The notes: generated by a model not told the origin, from the sequence alone. Numbered from the stretch's first letter, positions 44,863 through 55,686 are shown. The stretch: 64,000 nt of DNA from Nemopilema nomurai (GCA_003864495.1 ML133431.1:62001-126000); one strand, 5' to 3'. Translations and numbers: made by a program.

Positions 44863-46627
44863 AATTATTGGAATTGACCTTGGTACAACTAACTCTTGCG
44901 TTAGTTTTATGGAAGGCAAAAAAGCACAAATCATCATTAATCCCGATGGTGGTCGAACAACTCCTTCAGTTGTTTTATTTGACAAAGAAGGTGTTTTAGT
45001 TGGTGTACGTGCGAAACGTCAATTAGTAACAAATCCAAATGTTGTTGCTTCAATTAAACGTAAAATGGGAACAAATGAAAAAATTAAAATTGGGGATAAA
45101 ACATACACACCCGAACAAATTTCAGCTGAAATTATTCGTTATATCAAAACATTTGCCGAACAAAAACTTGGAACGAAAGTAACAAAAGCAGTAATTACTG
45201 TTCCGGCTTATTTTGATAACGCACAACGTCAAGCAACGAAACATGCTGGTGAAATTGCGGGATTAAAAGTAGAAAGAATTATTAATGAACCAACCGCTGC
45301 TGCTTTAGCTTATGGATTAGATCTTAATAAAAATAAAGAAGAAAAAATTTTAGTTTATGATCTTGGTGGTGGAACATTTGATGTTTCAATTTTAGAAATC
45401 GCTGATGGTACATTCGAAGTTTTAGCAACCGACGGAATTAATACGTTAGGTGGTGATGATTTTGACCAAACAATTGTTGAATATTTATTAAAAGAATTTC
45501 AAGCAAAACATCAAATCGATTTAAAAACAGTGCCAATGGCAATGCAACGTTTAAAAGATGCTGCCGAAAAAGCTAAAATTGAATTATCTGGTTCGCAAAA
45601 AGCAACAATTCACTTACCGTTTATTAGTCAAACTTCAACTGGTCCGATTCATCTTTCAGAAGAATTAACACGATCAAAATTTGAATCATTGACGCATGAT
45701 TTAATTCAAAAAACTTTAGTACCTTTACGTCGAGTAATGAAAGATAAAAAATTAAAAGCAAGTGATATTGATAAAATTATTTTAATTGGTGGATCAACAA
45801 AAATGCCAATGATTCAAAAATTATTGGAAACAGAATTAAATAAAAAAGTTGATTTAACGGTTAATCCCGATGAAGCAGTTGCAATTGGCGCCGGAATTCA
45901 AGCAGGAATTTTACAAGGCGATTTAAAAGACATCTTATTATTAGATGTAACTTCACTTTCATTAGGAATTGAAACAGTTGGAGGTGTATTTACGAAATTA
46001 ATTGAACGTAACACAACTGTTCCAACAGCGAAAAAGCAAGTTTTTTCAACTGCTGCCGATAATCAAACGAGCGTTGATATTCACGTTTTACAAGGTGAAA
46101 GATCATTTGCCGCTGACAACAAAACGCTTGGTCGTTTTCAATTATCAGGAATTGATGCTGCTCCTCGTGGACTTCCTCAAATTGAAGTTTCTTTTGATAT
46201 TGATGCCAATCAAATTGTTTCTGTTAAAGCAAAAGATTTAAAAACAAATCGTGAACAATCAATTGTTATTAAAAATGTTGCTGGTAACTTAACACCGGAA
46301 GAAATCGAAAAAATGGTTGCAGAAGCGGAATTAAATAAAAAGCAAGATGAAATCAAATTAAAACAAACACAATTACAAAATCGTGCTGAAAGTTTAATTT
46401 TCCAAATCGATAAAACTTTAAAACAACCAATCGATAAAATGGATGCAAAACAAAAAGCAATGTTTGAAAAATCAAAACCCGAATTGGAAAAACAAAAAAC
46501 TGAATTGGAAACGCTTTTAAAAGATAAAAAATGAGACGAATTGGAAAAGAAAGTGCAAGATTTCGAAAGTAAAATGCAACAAGCGCAAGATTACATGAAA
46601 CAAACAAGCCCAAACCGATTCTGATAA
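44855..46627 (+). CDS. dnaK: chaperone DnaK with a frame-broken C-terminal tail
   Basis: A 590-residue Hsp70. The ATPase domain starts [14 protein letters not shown] and has [44 protein letters not shown] and [12 protein letters not shown]. The substrate domain has [17 protein letters not shown]. The lid follows. In frame it ends QTSPNRFW at TAA 46625-46627. The neighbouring frame, however, continues with an acidic tail rich in Asp/Glu/Lys ending EPIDTEPENK at 46692-46694, the kind of tail expected of DnaK. One extra base near 46602-46606 explains this. The start is preceded by AAGGAG 8 bp upstream. Confidence 0.96.
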
Positions 46628-46737
46628 GAAAAAATCATCTGATCAAGATAAAAATGACAATGAACCAATCGATACTGAACCAGAAAATAAGTAATTAGGG
46701 TAAAAACAGACCAAACAACACAAAAAAAGGAAAAAAT

Positions 46738-47856
46738 ATGAATAAAAAACGTGATTATTACGAAGTATTAGGAGTTAGTAAAACCGCTTCGTTACAAGAA
46801 ATTAAAACTGCATACCGTCGTTTAGCGAAAAAATATCATCCTGATGTTTCTAGCGAAGCGAATGCACAAGAAAAATTTAAAGAAGTTAGCCAAGCATATC
46901 AAATACTTTCTGATCCAGAAAAACGTCAAAAATATGATCAATTTGGTCATGCCGGCGTGGATAATGATGGTGCGGGTAATTTTCATACTTTTTTCAAAGA
47001 TTTCAATTTTGAAGATATTTTTTCCGGATTTTCATCGTTTTTTGATAATCAACATCAAACCAAACACCGAAAATCAAAAAATTCACAAGCTTTTTTGACG
47101 TTAAATCTTACGTTTAAAGAAGCTATGCACGGTGTTCAAAAAACCTGAAAACGTAATTTCGAACAAGCTTGTCAAACCTGTAATGCTACTGGTGCTCAGT
47201 CAAACAACGATATTATTAAATGTTCACAATGTCATGGTAAAGGTTATGAAATTAATCGTTCGAATAGTTTTTTTGGAATGTTTCAACAACAAGTCATTTG
47301 TTCAAAATGCCGCGGCCAAAAAGTACTGATTAAAAATAAATGTCATACTTGCCGCGGCAAAAAATTTACTTTAGTAGCAGAAGAATTAACAATTGATGTT
47401 CCAAAAGGTGTTAGTTCAGGACAACAAATGCGTTACCCTAACAAAGGTTCATTTGATGAAATTAGTGGCAAAAATCATGATTTATACATTGAATTTAATG
47501 TATCTGATAGTCCTTTATATCGCCGTGAAGAAAACGATTTATTTGTAAAAGTACCAGTTTCTTATTTGGATAGCTTATTAGGAAATAAAATTTCAATTCC
47601 AACAATTGATGGTGAAAAAACCGTAAAATTAGAAGTTGGAATTAGCACTGGTCGAATTTTACGTTTGCGAAATTATGGTGCTTATAATCCAAATAATCAA
47701 AGACAACGTGGTGATTTATATGTTGAAATTATTGTCAATTTTCCGCAAAAAATTTCCCGTTCACAAAAGATTTTAATCGAAAAAATGGTTGAAAACAATG
47801 ATTTTGAACCAAACAACGAATTTATTTTGGAATTAAAACGCAAAAAACTCCTTTAA
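46738..47856 (+). CDS. dnaJ: chaperone DnaJ
   Basis: A 372-residue type I DnaJ. J-domain: [21 protein letters not shown] and [10 protein letters not shown] (the HPD that stimulates DnaK). A glycine/phenylalanine region follows. The zinc-finger domain has four CxxCxxx units: [24 protein letters not shown] and CHTCRGKK. The C-terminal substrate domain starts [22 protein letters not shown] at 47146-47148 is Trp. It has a good AAAGGA site before ATG and is followed immediately by a terminator. Confidence 0.96.
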
Positions 47857-47874
47857 TTTAAAGGAGTTTTTTTT
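47842..47874 (+). terminator. rho-independent terminator after dnaJ
   Basis: A near-perfect inverted repeat, AACTCCTTTAA / TTTAAAGGAGTT, overlaps the dnaJ stop and runs into a T-tract of eight. The stem includes several G-C pairs, the strongest terminator in the window. It marks the end of the chaperone operon. Confidence 0.9.
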
Positions 47875-47897
47875 GATATTTTAAAATAAACAAATAA

Positions 47898-47984
47898 TGG
47901 TACCCAGGGTCGGACTCGAACCGACATGAGATTATTCTCAATAGATTTTGAGTCTATCGTGTCTACCAATTTCACCACCTGGGC
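47898..47984 (-). tRNA. tRNA-Leu (anticodon CAA)
   Basis: A class II tRNA of 87 nt on the minus strand. Acceptor GCCCAGG pairs with CCTGGGT, discriminator A and an encoded CCA. Anticodon arm ATAGA-CTCAAAA-TCTAT gives CAA (reads UUG). A long variable arm (TGAGAATAATCTCA) and the T-arm GTCGG-TTCGAGT-CCGAC are present. It lies 5 bp downstream of the S20 stop and is probably cotranscribed with rpsT. Confidence 0.95.
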
Positions 47985-47989
47985 ATAGT

Positions 47990-48277
47990 TTAAGTTTGCT
48001 TTGTTGTGCTTTTGTTTTTGAATTGTTTATTTACTAAAGTATGTAATTGTGATTTTTTTCGATCAACATAATTACGATGTTTAATTTTTTTTGCTTTCGC
48101 TCGATCAAGTAATTTAATAACTAATTTAATTTTTTTTGCATAACTTTCATCGTTTGAATTGACTGCTAAAACTGCTTTTTTATAAGTAGTTTTAATTTTT
48201 GATTTAAAACTTTTGTTGCGCAACCTTTTTGCTTCATCAGTTAAAATACGTTTTTTTTGTTGTTTAATATTTGCCAT
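47990..48277 (-). CDS. rpsT: 30S ribosomal protein S20
   Basis: A 95-residue basic protein with the S20 pattern: MANIKQQKKRILTDEAKRLRNKSFKSKIKT at the start (given here as the conserved ANIKsqKKRi..nek...N...KS element), then helices with KLLDRAKAKKIKHRNYVDRKKSQL (DkAAkkgiihkNkAaRkkSRL). It binds 16S rRNA in the body of the small subunit. It has an AGGAAA site before ATG. Confidence 0.95.
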   Translation of the reverse strand: MANIKQQKKRILTDEAKRLRNKSFKSKIKTTYKKAVLAVNSNDESYAKKIKLVIKLLDRAKAKKIKHRNYVDRKKSQLHTLVNKQFKNKSTTKQT

Positions 48278-48347
48278 AAAAATTTCCTTATCTAATTGTT
48301 CGGTTGAAAAGAATTTATTTAAATTCTGTTCAATGTAATATTAAACT

Positions 48348-48357
48348 ATTATATAAT
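48348..48357. promoter_or_regulatory. overlapping divergent -10 elements between rpsT and the next gene
   Basis: ATTATATAAT contains TATAAT on the plus strand (48352-48357) for the gene at 48399, and TATAAT on the minus strand (48348-48353) for rpsT. Because the two hexamers share bases, leftward and rightward initiation may exclude each other. Confidence 0.4.
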
Positions 48358-48398
48358 TAAATTAAGAAATTTTATAAATTAAATTTATTATTTAAAAT

Positions 48399-49050
48399 AT
48401 GACAACATTATTTATTCCCAAACTCCAGGATTTTAAAGCCAGTTGATGATTTTGATTAATTTTAGTCGTTGTAATTGGTTTTGTAATTTATAGTGGTTTA
48501 AAAAAGAATCGTGAAGAAAAAAAACAACGTAAACAACGCGAAAAAGAAGTTAAACAATTAATCAAAAAAACATTAGCCCAAAATCTGAAATTTAAAAATG
48601 TAACAATTAGTTATGAAGATGTTGTTTCAAGAAGCGGTAAACAATACACAAAACGTGATGTTTTTGATGTCTTTATTAAAATTACAAATGCCAAAAAATC
48701 ACAACAAAAACCAATTTTCAAATGTTTTGAAGTCGAAGGTTTTGCTGATTATGCTGACCCTAAAGACAAAAAAAGTCCGGTTGTGGTTGATTGACGTATA
48801 AATACTGAATTCAATTATGAAGAACATAAAATATTGTTAAAACACAAACCACGTTCCAAATTATTAATTTTTTTCTGCTCTTTTCAAAGGACGAAAACGT
48901 CGCGAGTATTTAAAAAAACATCTTGAAATCAATCAACAATTTAAAACTGCACGGCGTAAAATTGATTTAAACACACAACAAAACCAAAAAACCGCCAATG
49001 ATGAAGTTTTTAAAACTCAAAAACCTAAATCAGATGACGAAAATTTATAA
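48399..49050 (+). pseudogene. hypothetical membrane-anchored protein with a frame break
   Basis: Starting MTTLFIPKLQDFKAS, with one membrane helix (SWWFWLILVVVIGFVIYSGL, about residues 16-35) and then a very basic linker and a soluble domain. The first frame closes at 48942-48944. The next frame, open from 48868 to TAA 49048-49050, carries a natural-looking continuation (ALFKGRKRREYLKKHLE, then a polar tail). One T too many in the T-run at 48868-48874 explains the break. Joined length is about 216 residues. No family recognised. The end overlaps the nuclease gene start by 17 bp. Confidence 0.6.
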
Positions 49051-50733
49051 AGACGATTTCAAACGATTTTTAATTTGTCCCAAATGAATGTGAATAATGA
49101 AAAATCGTCAAGATACGATTGTTTCTAATTGAATAAAAACCAATACAAGTTTTCTTCAATCACAATGTGAAATTGATTTTTTTAGTACTTTCAAAATCCC
49201 TAAAAATCGTAATCCAATTATTACTGATAATGTTGGAATGCGAATTATGGGTGGAATTTGATTTGAAAATTTAGTTTTAAAACATTTTCAATCTAAACAT
49301 CAAGTTTATGTTTTCGATCGTTTTACCAAACGTGAAAATACCATCACAAAACAATTATTAAACGATCAAAAATATCATGTTTTTCATCAACCGTGATTTA
49401 AATACGACAATATTATTACACAGTGTGATTTTTTGATCCGGAATGGAAATGGGTTTGATATTTATGAAGTAAAAGGTGTGAATGAAACCATGACCGCCAA
49501 AAAACGACAAGAATATTTTTCTGATTTAGCATATCAATATTGACTTTTAAAAAAATGTGGGATTAATGTTAAAAATGTTTATTTAATTCATTTGAATCGC
49601 GATTATCATCATCAAACATCAAATCTTGATTTTGAATCATTGATCGCAATTGACAATCAGTTTAATACTTCATTTTTAAAAACATTTGATTTAGAACGTT
49701 TTTTACCAGCAATAAATGAATATTTAACGAAATCATTTACCGAAATTCAACCTTTTTTATTGGATTTCGATTGTTTAGAAACAAAAATTAATTCCGTTTC
49801 ATCATCAATTCACCAAACAAGATTATGTACTTTTTTAGTTCCAATCATAAAATATGAACATCATATTTTACAAATGTATCGTATGTTAGCAAAAAATAAA
49901 TCGTTATTCTATGCAAAAGTAATTTCAAATGATCAATTATCATTATTAAATTTAAAAGAATTTGATGCTAACTTGTTCGAAACTTTAACAAAAAAACAAT
50001 TATCACCAGCCCAAAACCGTCAAATTGCTGTGATTAAAAACCAAGAACCAATTGTTAAAGATATCACTTGAGCACAAAACCAATTTAAACAATATCAGTA
50101 TCCAATTTATTTTTATGATTTTGAAACCACAGCAACGCCAATTCCCGTTTTTAAAGATTCGCAACCTTATTTACAAATTCCGTTTCAATTTTCGATTCAC
50201 ATTCTTGAACATCCAAACCAAAATCAAACTGAATTAAAACAAATTACGTTTTTAGCTAGTGATCGTTCTGATCCGCGTTTACAGTTTACGCGTGCTTTAA
50301 TTAATGGTTTACAAAAATTTGGTCCCGGAAGTTACGTTGCATATCATAAAGCATTTGAAATCACGATTTTAAGAAAACTTTTATTTTTTTTGCATCCCAA
50401 CTAACATCGACTGAAATTTCAACACTCGAAATGATTATTCAAAAAACGTTAGATATTAAAGATTTTTTTTGTGATTTAAATATTTATTTACCACAATTTT
50501 ACGGTTCGTTATCAATTAAAAAAACCCTTCCCGCTTTTGATAACCAATTTTCATATCAAAATTTAACGATTCAAAAAGGTGATCAAGCAAGCGCTTTATA
50601 TTTTAGTTTTTTATATGAAATCACTAATCAGATTGAATGAATGCAAAATCGTCAAAATTTATTAAAATATTGTAGTTATGATACGCTTGCAATGGTTATT
50701 TTATTTAAAAAAATCAAAAAATTAGTTTTTTAA
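49034..50733 (+). pseudogene. DUF2779-type protein: RecB-like nuclease region plus DEDD exonuclease-like domain, frame broken
   Basis: About 566 residues in two frames. Residues 1-180 start MTKIYKDDFKRFLICPKW and include CDFLIRNGNGFDIYEVKG, an E-x-K site like PD-(D/E)xK nucleases of the RecB type, and a Tyr/Gln helix QEYFSDLAYQYWL. The second domain has YFYDFETTATPIPVFKDSQPY followed by QIPFQFSIHIL, the DUF2779 signature with a DxE exonuclease-like site. The first frame closes at 50402-50404; the second, open across a run of eight T at 50384-50391, continues with STEISTLEM, then YGSLSIKKTLPAF and a SYDTLAMV acidic end, to TAA 50731-50733. Function unknown, nucleic acid cleavage likely. Convergent with trmD. 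Confidence 0.75.
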
Positions 50734-51459
50734 TTTTTTTAATCAAGTTTTTTCAATTGCGCTTAATTTGTATTTTTTTAATAAATCTGGTCGTTTAAGG
50801 GCGGTTTTTAATAAGGCTTTTTGATGACGTCATTTTTCAATTTTTGCATGATGACCTGATAATAAGATTTTTGGAACCGTTTGATTTTGAAATTTAATTG
50901 GTTTTGTATAAACGGGATGATCTAATAAATTATTCGAAAATGACTCATTAACAATTGATTCAAGTTTAATTACGTTTGGGCGCAATCTAATTATTGTATC
51001 GGCGACAACCATTGCGCTGATTTCACCATTGGTTAAAATATAATCACCAATCGAAATTTCGATATCAACTCATTTCCGAATTCGTTCATCAAATCCTTCA
51101 TAATGACCAGCAATTAAAACAAGATGATTTTTATTTGATGCCAATTTTTTTGCTAATTGTTGATCAAATTTCTCTCCCTGTGGAGTTAATAAAATGATAA
51201 ATGGTTTTTCCGGTGCAATTGTTTTTTTAATGTATTGTAAAGCATTTCAAATTGGTTCTGGTTTTAAAACCATTCCTTTACCTGGACCGTATTGATAATC
51301 ATCAATCATTTGATGTTTACCAATTCCAAAATCACGTAAATTAATATTATGAATTTCTAATTGTTGATTTGTAATTGCTTTTTTAACAATTGAATGTTTT
51401 TGGAATGATTCAAGAAAATCAGGAAAACCACTTAGAAAATAAAGTTGCAATTTTGACAT
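50722..51459 (-). CDS. trmD: tRNA (guanine(37)-N1)-methyltransferase TrmD
   Basis: A 245-residue TrmD. The trefoil-knot core shows [36 protein letters not shown] and [21 protein letters not shown], the AdoMet-binding knot. [18 protein letters not shown] is the conserved substrate-side loop (dDxpyGGGaGMvm.pep). TrmD makes m1G37 and prevents frameshifting. TGA codons are Trp. It follows rpsP and khpA, with rimM not present between them as in many bacteria. Confidence 0.96.
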
Positions 51460-51470
51460 TTAATTTAAAA

Positions 51471-51725
51471 CTATTTTTCAATTTTTAATGTTGCTTGACA
51501 ATTATTTAAATAACTTTTAATTCTTAATAAATTTGATAAAAGATTGATAACACGACCTTTTTTTCCAACAATTTTACCATAATAGCTTTCATCACAATAA
51601 ATGATCACGCACACTTCGGATTTATTATTTTTAGTGTTTTGAACTTTAAATTCTGCAACGACAATCGGATGATTTTCGCCAAACAAATAATTAATTAGTT
51701 TTTGAACTAAATTAGCATAAATCAT
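51471..51725 (-). CDS. khpA: KH-domain RNA-binding protein KhpA
   Basis: An 84-residue protein made of a single KH domain: LINYLFGENHPIVVAEFKV, then VIIYCDESYYGKIVGKKGRVINLLSNLLRI, with the GxxG loop as GKKGR. It has the KhpA (YlqC) length and sits between rpsP and trmD, the conserved place for this gene. KhpA binds RNA, often with KhpB. Confidence 0.9.
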   Translation of the reverse strand: MIYANLVQKLINYLFGENHPIVVAEFKVQNTKNNKSEVCVIIYCDESYYGKIVGKKGRVINLLSNLLRIKSYLNNCQATLKIEK

Positions 51726-51730
51726 TGATT

Positions 51731-51967
51731 TTAAATTTTAATTTTTGCTTTTTTTAAAATTGCTTTAACAGTTAATGTTGGTTGTGCCCCGACTTTTAAC
51801 CATTTAATTGCTAATTCGTGATTGAGATCTCATGTTTTACGCAATGGATAATAATGACCAATTTTTTCTAAATATTTGCCATCACGATTTTTTCGACTAT
51901 CGATTGCTACAATTTGATAGGAAGGTAATTTAATTCTTCCTGTACGTCGTAATCTTAATTTAACCAT
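51731..51967 (-). CDS. rpsP: 30S ribosomal protein S16
   Basis: A 78-residue S16. Starts [20 protein letters not shown] and continues [21 protein letters not shown], then [20 protein letters not shown], all typical of S16. It is the first gene of the rpsP-khpA-trmD unit and follows the GAPDH-like gene by 29 bp, so it may share its transcript. An AGAGAG ribosome site precedes ATG. Confidence 0.97.
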
Positions 51968-51996
51968 ATCTTATTTACTCTCTACCTATTTTCAAA

Positions 51997-53064
51997 TTAA
52001 TTTGCCATAAACTCCAATGTTTTAAATATTGAAATGGCATTTGATGATTCTGGATCATATCATAAACCAGTTTTTAAAATTTTATTATTTTTAGTTTGTA
52101 AAATCTTAATTGAATTACTGTCAATGATTGCAAAATGATTAGTTGAAACAACATCTTGACTTGTTAATTTCATTGATTCTTCAAAAGCAATTAAACTATC
52201 ACCAATACCGCGAATTAATTCATGAATTTTTTCTGGATCATGAATTTCACTCATTCCTAAAGTAACATTTAAATATGCACCGCCACGAATTGGCACTGTC
52301 AAACTTTCACCTTCGACAATAATTGGATCGTTTGAAGAATAACGATTTTTATCTAAAATAAATTTTAAAGTTAAGACTTTATCATCAATGTTATTTTGAA
52401 TAATGTTATTAATGATCGAACGTTGATAAAAAACACCACGTTTTCCTTTCACAAAATCATCAATTAAAACTTGATGATTGCTTGGACCTGATCAAATTTG
52501 AAAGCAACAAGTACCAATTTTTAATTTTCGACTAAGTTTTTTGATTAAATTAGTTAAAATTACCACTTCAATTTGTGCAATATAGACAATTTTAGTTTTC
52601 GCTTTCACAATTTTAGTATGATTAACTCCAAATACAATTGGTTCAAGATTATTTTTTCAAATTTTACGATCATCAATTGTGCTTATAACATAACGTTTAA
52701 CGGAATCAGCGTATTTTTCCAATCCTTTTTGCTTAACATTAGCATCAAGATTGATCAAAATATCGATATTCAGTTTTTTCATTGTATTTTCATCAAAATT
52801 TTTACTGTCAAATATTGTAATTTCGTAACTTTTTTGATCGGCAAAAGTAAATTTAATTTTGGTATTATCAACATTTTTTTCGATATCAGTGCATTGTCCT
52901 CAAAATTTTCCGTGATTACTATCATTTTGAATAAAAGCAATCACTTCCTCAGGAATATAAGGCGTTACAATTCCAACTAATTCAAAATTTTCATTTCTTA
53001 AAAGATGAAAAAAAATTAACTTTCCGGAACGTGTCAAATTATTGATTAAAATTTTTTGTTTCAT
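51997..53064 (-). CDS. glyceraldehyde-3-phosphate dehydrogenase-like protein without catalytic residues
   Basis: A 355-residue protein that follows GAPDH from end to end. LINNLTRSGKLIFFHLLR stands for the NAD-binding INGFGRIGRLVFR start, NDSNHGKFWG for the YDStHGkF element, SLTVPIRGGAYLNVTL for the RVPvpx-x-SvvDL strand, and ILKTGLWYDPESSNAIS for the final WYDNExGYS. The catalytic SCTTNC block is replaced by IAQIEVVILTN near residue 163, and the catalytic His region by CCFQIWSG near residue 188. So neither the Cys nor the His is kept, and the GFGRIG loop is degraded. I infer a non-catalytic GAPDH paralogue. It lies between dnaI and rpsP. Confidence 0.72.
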
Positions 53065-53092
53065 TAATATTTAATTGATAAATGTTATTTTA

Positions 53093-53989
53093 TCATTTTT
53101 CTATTAGCTTTACTTTTAAATTATAAATTGCACTTTTGTGAAAAATAAGATTATAAAATTCGTAAGCTTTTTGCATTTCAATTTTAGAATTATTATAAAT
53201 ATAAATTTTTTCAAATTCTTTTTGTGATAATTTGCTAATAAGAATGGTTTTTAAATCGTAATTTTTTCTTGTTTTAAGTAAGTTAATCATAAATTCATCC
53301 CGAATAATTGCATTATTATTTTCAAAACCAAGATCATCAATTACCAAAAGATCAACCGATGCTAACTGCCGTAAAAACGTTTGTAAACCTTTTTTTTGAT
53401 TTCAACAATCTTTGATATTAAAAACAATTGTACGTGCATTAATAAAAGCAACTTTTTTTTGCATTTTTTTGATGTAAGCATTACAAAATAAAACACTAAA
53501 AAGCGTTTTACCAGTTCCGGAAGGACCATGAATAAATAAGTTTAAAGCTTTTGTTGTATTAGATAATAATTGATCAAAATGATTTCATAATAAACTAATT
53601 TCCAATTCACTTTGTAAATCTTGATAATCATTAAATCTTTTGTTTAAAAATTTCTTCGGAAAATCGTTGTAAGAATAATATTTCAAAACGTTCAAAAATA
53701 ATTGTCGAAAATGAGGACATTTAGTGATTTTAAAAAATAAATTTCCATTATCAAATTTAATAATGTAACGATAGCCAACAATTTTTTGACGACAGTTTTG
53801 TTCTGACATCAAATCATATGATATAAAATATTGTTTCAACATCTCAACTTTTTGTTGCAGTTTTTCTTCTCAACGATTTGGAAATGCACTTTGAAATTCT
53901 ATAATCACTTGTTTAAATTCGTCATTAGTTTCAAAATGTTTTTTATACAATAAATAAATTTCATTATTTAATTTTTTTGTTTTTAGCAT
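53093..53989 (-). CDS. dnaI: primosomal protein DnaI (helicase loader)
   Basis: A 298-residue AAA+ loader of the DnaC/DnaI type. N-terminal domain about residues 1-140 with KCPHFRQLF (part of the zinc-binding-like region). The ATPase part has FIHGPSGTGKTLFSVLF (Walker A) and VDLLVIDDLGFENNN (Walker B), then an Arg-rich sensor. It loads the replicative helicase onto DNA. The gene is 3 bp after the DnaB/DnaD-like gene, the usual Firmicutes pair. Confidence 0.9.
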
Positions 53990-53991
53990 TA

Positions 53992-54798
53992 TTAATAATT
54001 AAAAATTTTTTGAAAGTTAAAGTGTTTTTTGATTACTTTCTTTTCTTCGTTTTTAGCAATTCATGCCGGTAAATGATCAAATTGTGAAGTTATTTTATAA
54101 ATTGGTTGATTGCGAAACACGTTAAGTAAATATAATGTGAGTTTAGATTCATGATTTAAAATTTTTTTAATTTTTAAAGTTAAAAAAATTTTTTCAAGAT
54201 AAGTGCCATTAATTGAAGCGGTTTTAACTCACACAAAATCAACAATTTTTTGTAAAATTGAAATTGAAATCGCATTTTCAGCATAAAGTTTATTAATCAT
54301 ATAAAGATCGTGCAATTTTGCTTTTTGTTTGATTTGATTAGGTAATTGTAATTTTTTGATCACATTTAGTTCTTTCAAATTTGATTTTGGATTAATGTCA
54401 ACAATTGTTTCTAATATTTGATCAATTTCAGTTTGTGATAATTTTTTTTTAACTTGATTAATTAACAATTGATCATTTAAAAATTCTTCAATTGTTTTCG
54501 GTGTTTTAAGATGAATTACATACAATTGTTTTGATGAATCAAATTTTCATTCAATTAATTGATTGAATTGTAAAATTTGTAATTTTTGTTCTAATTCTAA
54601 ATTATCGATTTTTAAAAATTTTGTTAAAATTGATAATGAAAAATTGTTTTCGTTCTTTTTTAATAACGCTAAATTACGAAAATAAAAAATTAGAGAAATT
54701 AATTTTTGATCTAAAAACGCACCGTATAAAAGTATTAATACTTGCTCTTCAAATATTTGTGGTTGTTGAATAAAATTAACTTGATAGTATTTAGACAT
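53992..54798 (-). CDS. replication initiation protein, DnaB/DnaD-like
   Basis: A 268-residue protein, mostly helical, starting MSKYYQVNFIQQPQIFEEQVLILLYG. It is weakly conserved, and I assign it mainly by position: the order polA exonuclease, mutM, this gene, dnaI copies the Bacillus order polA-mutM-coaE-dnaB-dnaI, where DnaB starts helicase loading with DnaD and DnaI. The middle domain (ENAISISILQKIVDFVW) fits the DnaB/DnaD C-terminal type. coaE is missing between mutM and this gene. Confidence 0.65.
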
Positions 54799-54867
54799 AA
54801 TAGAGTTATTTTATATGGTTTTTAATTTTTATAAGCGCTTTTTTCAAAATTTTTATTTGTTTAATCA

Positions 54868-55686
54868 TTATTTTTGACAATATTCACAAAAATATGTTCC
54901 ACGTTGATTTAATTTAATTTTTTGAATCAAATTTTGACATTTTAAACATGGTAAATTTTTTCGTCCATAGACTTGTAAAAATTGAAAATAATCACCTTTT
55001 TTATAATTAATATAATAACTTTTAACCGTTGTTCCACCTTCATTAATTGCTTTTGTTAAAATGCGTCTTGTTTCAATTAATAATTGGGTAATTTTAGCTT
55101 TATTTAATTGATTTACTAAAGTTTGAGGATGTAATTGGGAACTATATAAAATTTCTGAAGCATAAATATTACCAATTCCACTCATAATTTTTTGTTCTAA
55201 TAACGCTGATTTAACATTAATACGACGTTTTTTTCAATTATTTCATAAATATTGTGAATTGATATTTTTTGCAAATGGATCTGGACCAACTCGATTTAAA
55301 AATGATTGATGATTAATGTTTTTAATTGAAGATAAATGAATCGTTGCAAATTTACGCGAATCAATAAATTGACATCATTTTTGATTATCTAGTTGGAAAT
55401 CTAAAATTAAATGGCGTTTTTTTAAATTAGTTGTTGAATTGATTAAAAATTTTCCTTCCATTCGTAAATGAATAATTAAAACATCACGTTGGAAAAAAAA
55501 TAATAAATATTTTCCTCGCCGTTCGATTGTTTTAAAAGTGGCGTTTTTCAATCGTTTTTGCAACAGTGAAATGGTGGTGTTTTTTAACGCTTTCTTTTCA
55601 TGCAAATATATATTAACAATTTTGCGATTTTTTAAATGTGATATTAAAAATTGACGATAATTTTCTACTTCTGGTAATTCTGGCAT
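54868..55686 (-). CDS. mutM: formamidopyrimidine-DNA glycosylase
   Basis: A 272-residue Fpg. Starts MPELPEVENYRQFL, with Pro2/Glu3 as catalytic residues. It continues RRGKYLLFFF and LIIHLRMEGKFLI. The H2TH part has MSGIGNIYASEILYSSQLHP, and the C-terminal zinc finger is PCLKC...YFCEYC (two CxxC). It removes 8-oxoguanine and formamidopyrimidines. TGA codons are Trp. It begins 5 bp after the polA exonuclease stop. Confidence 0.95.

Noticed and set aside
46353..46613. Minus-strand frame over the dnaK 3' end
   Set aside because: Antisense shadow of the DnaK lid helices.
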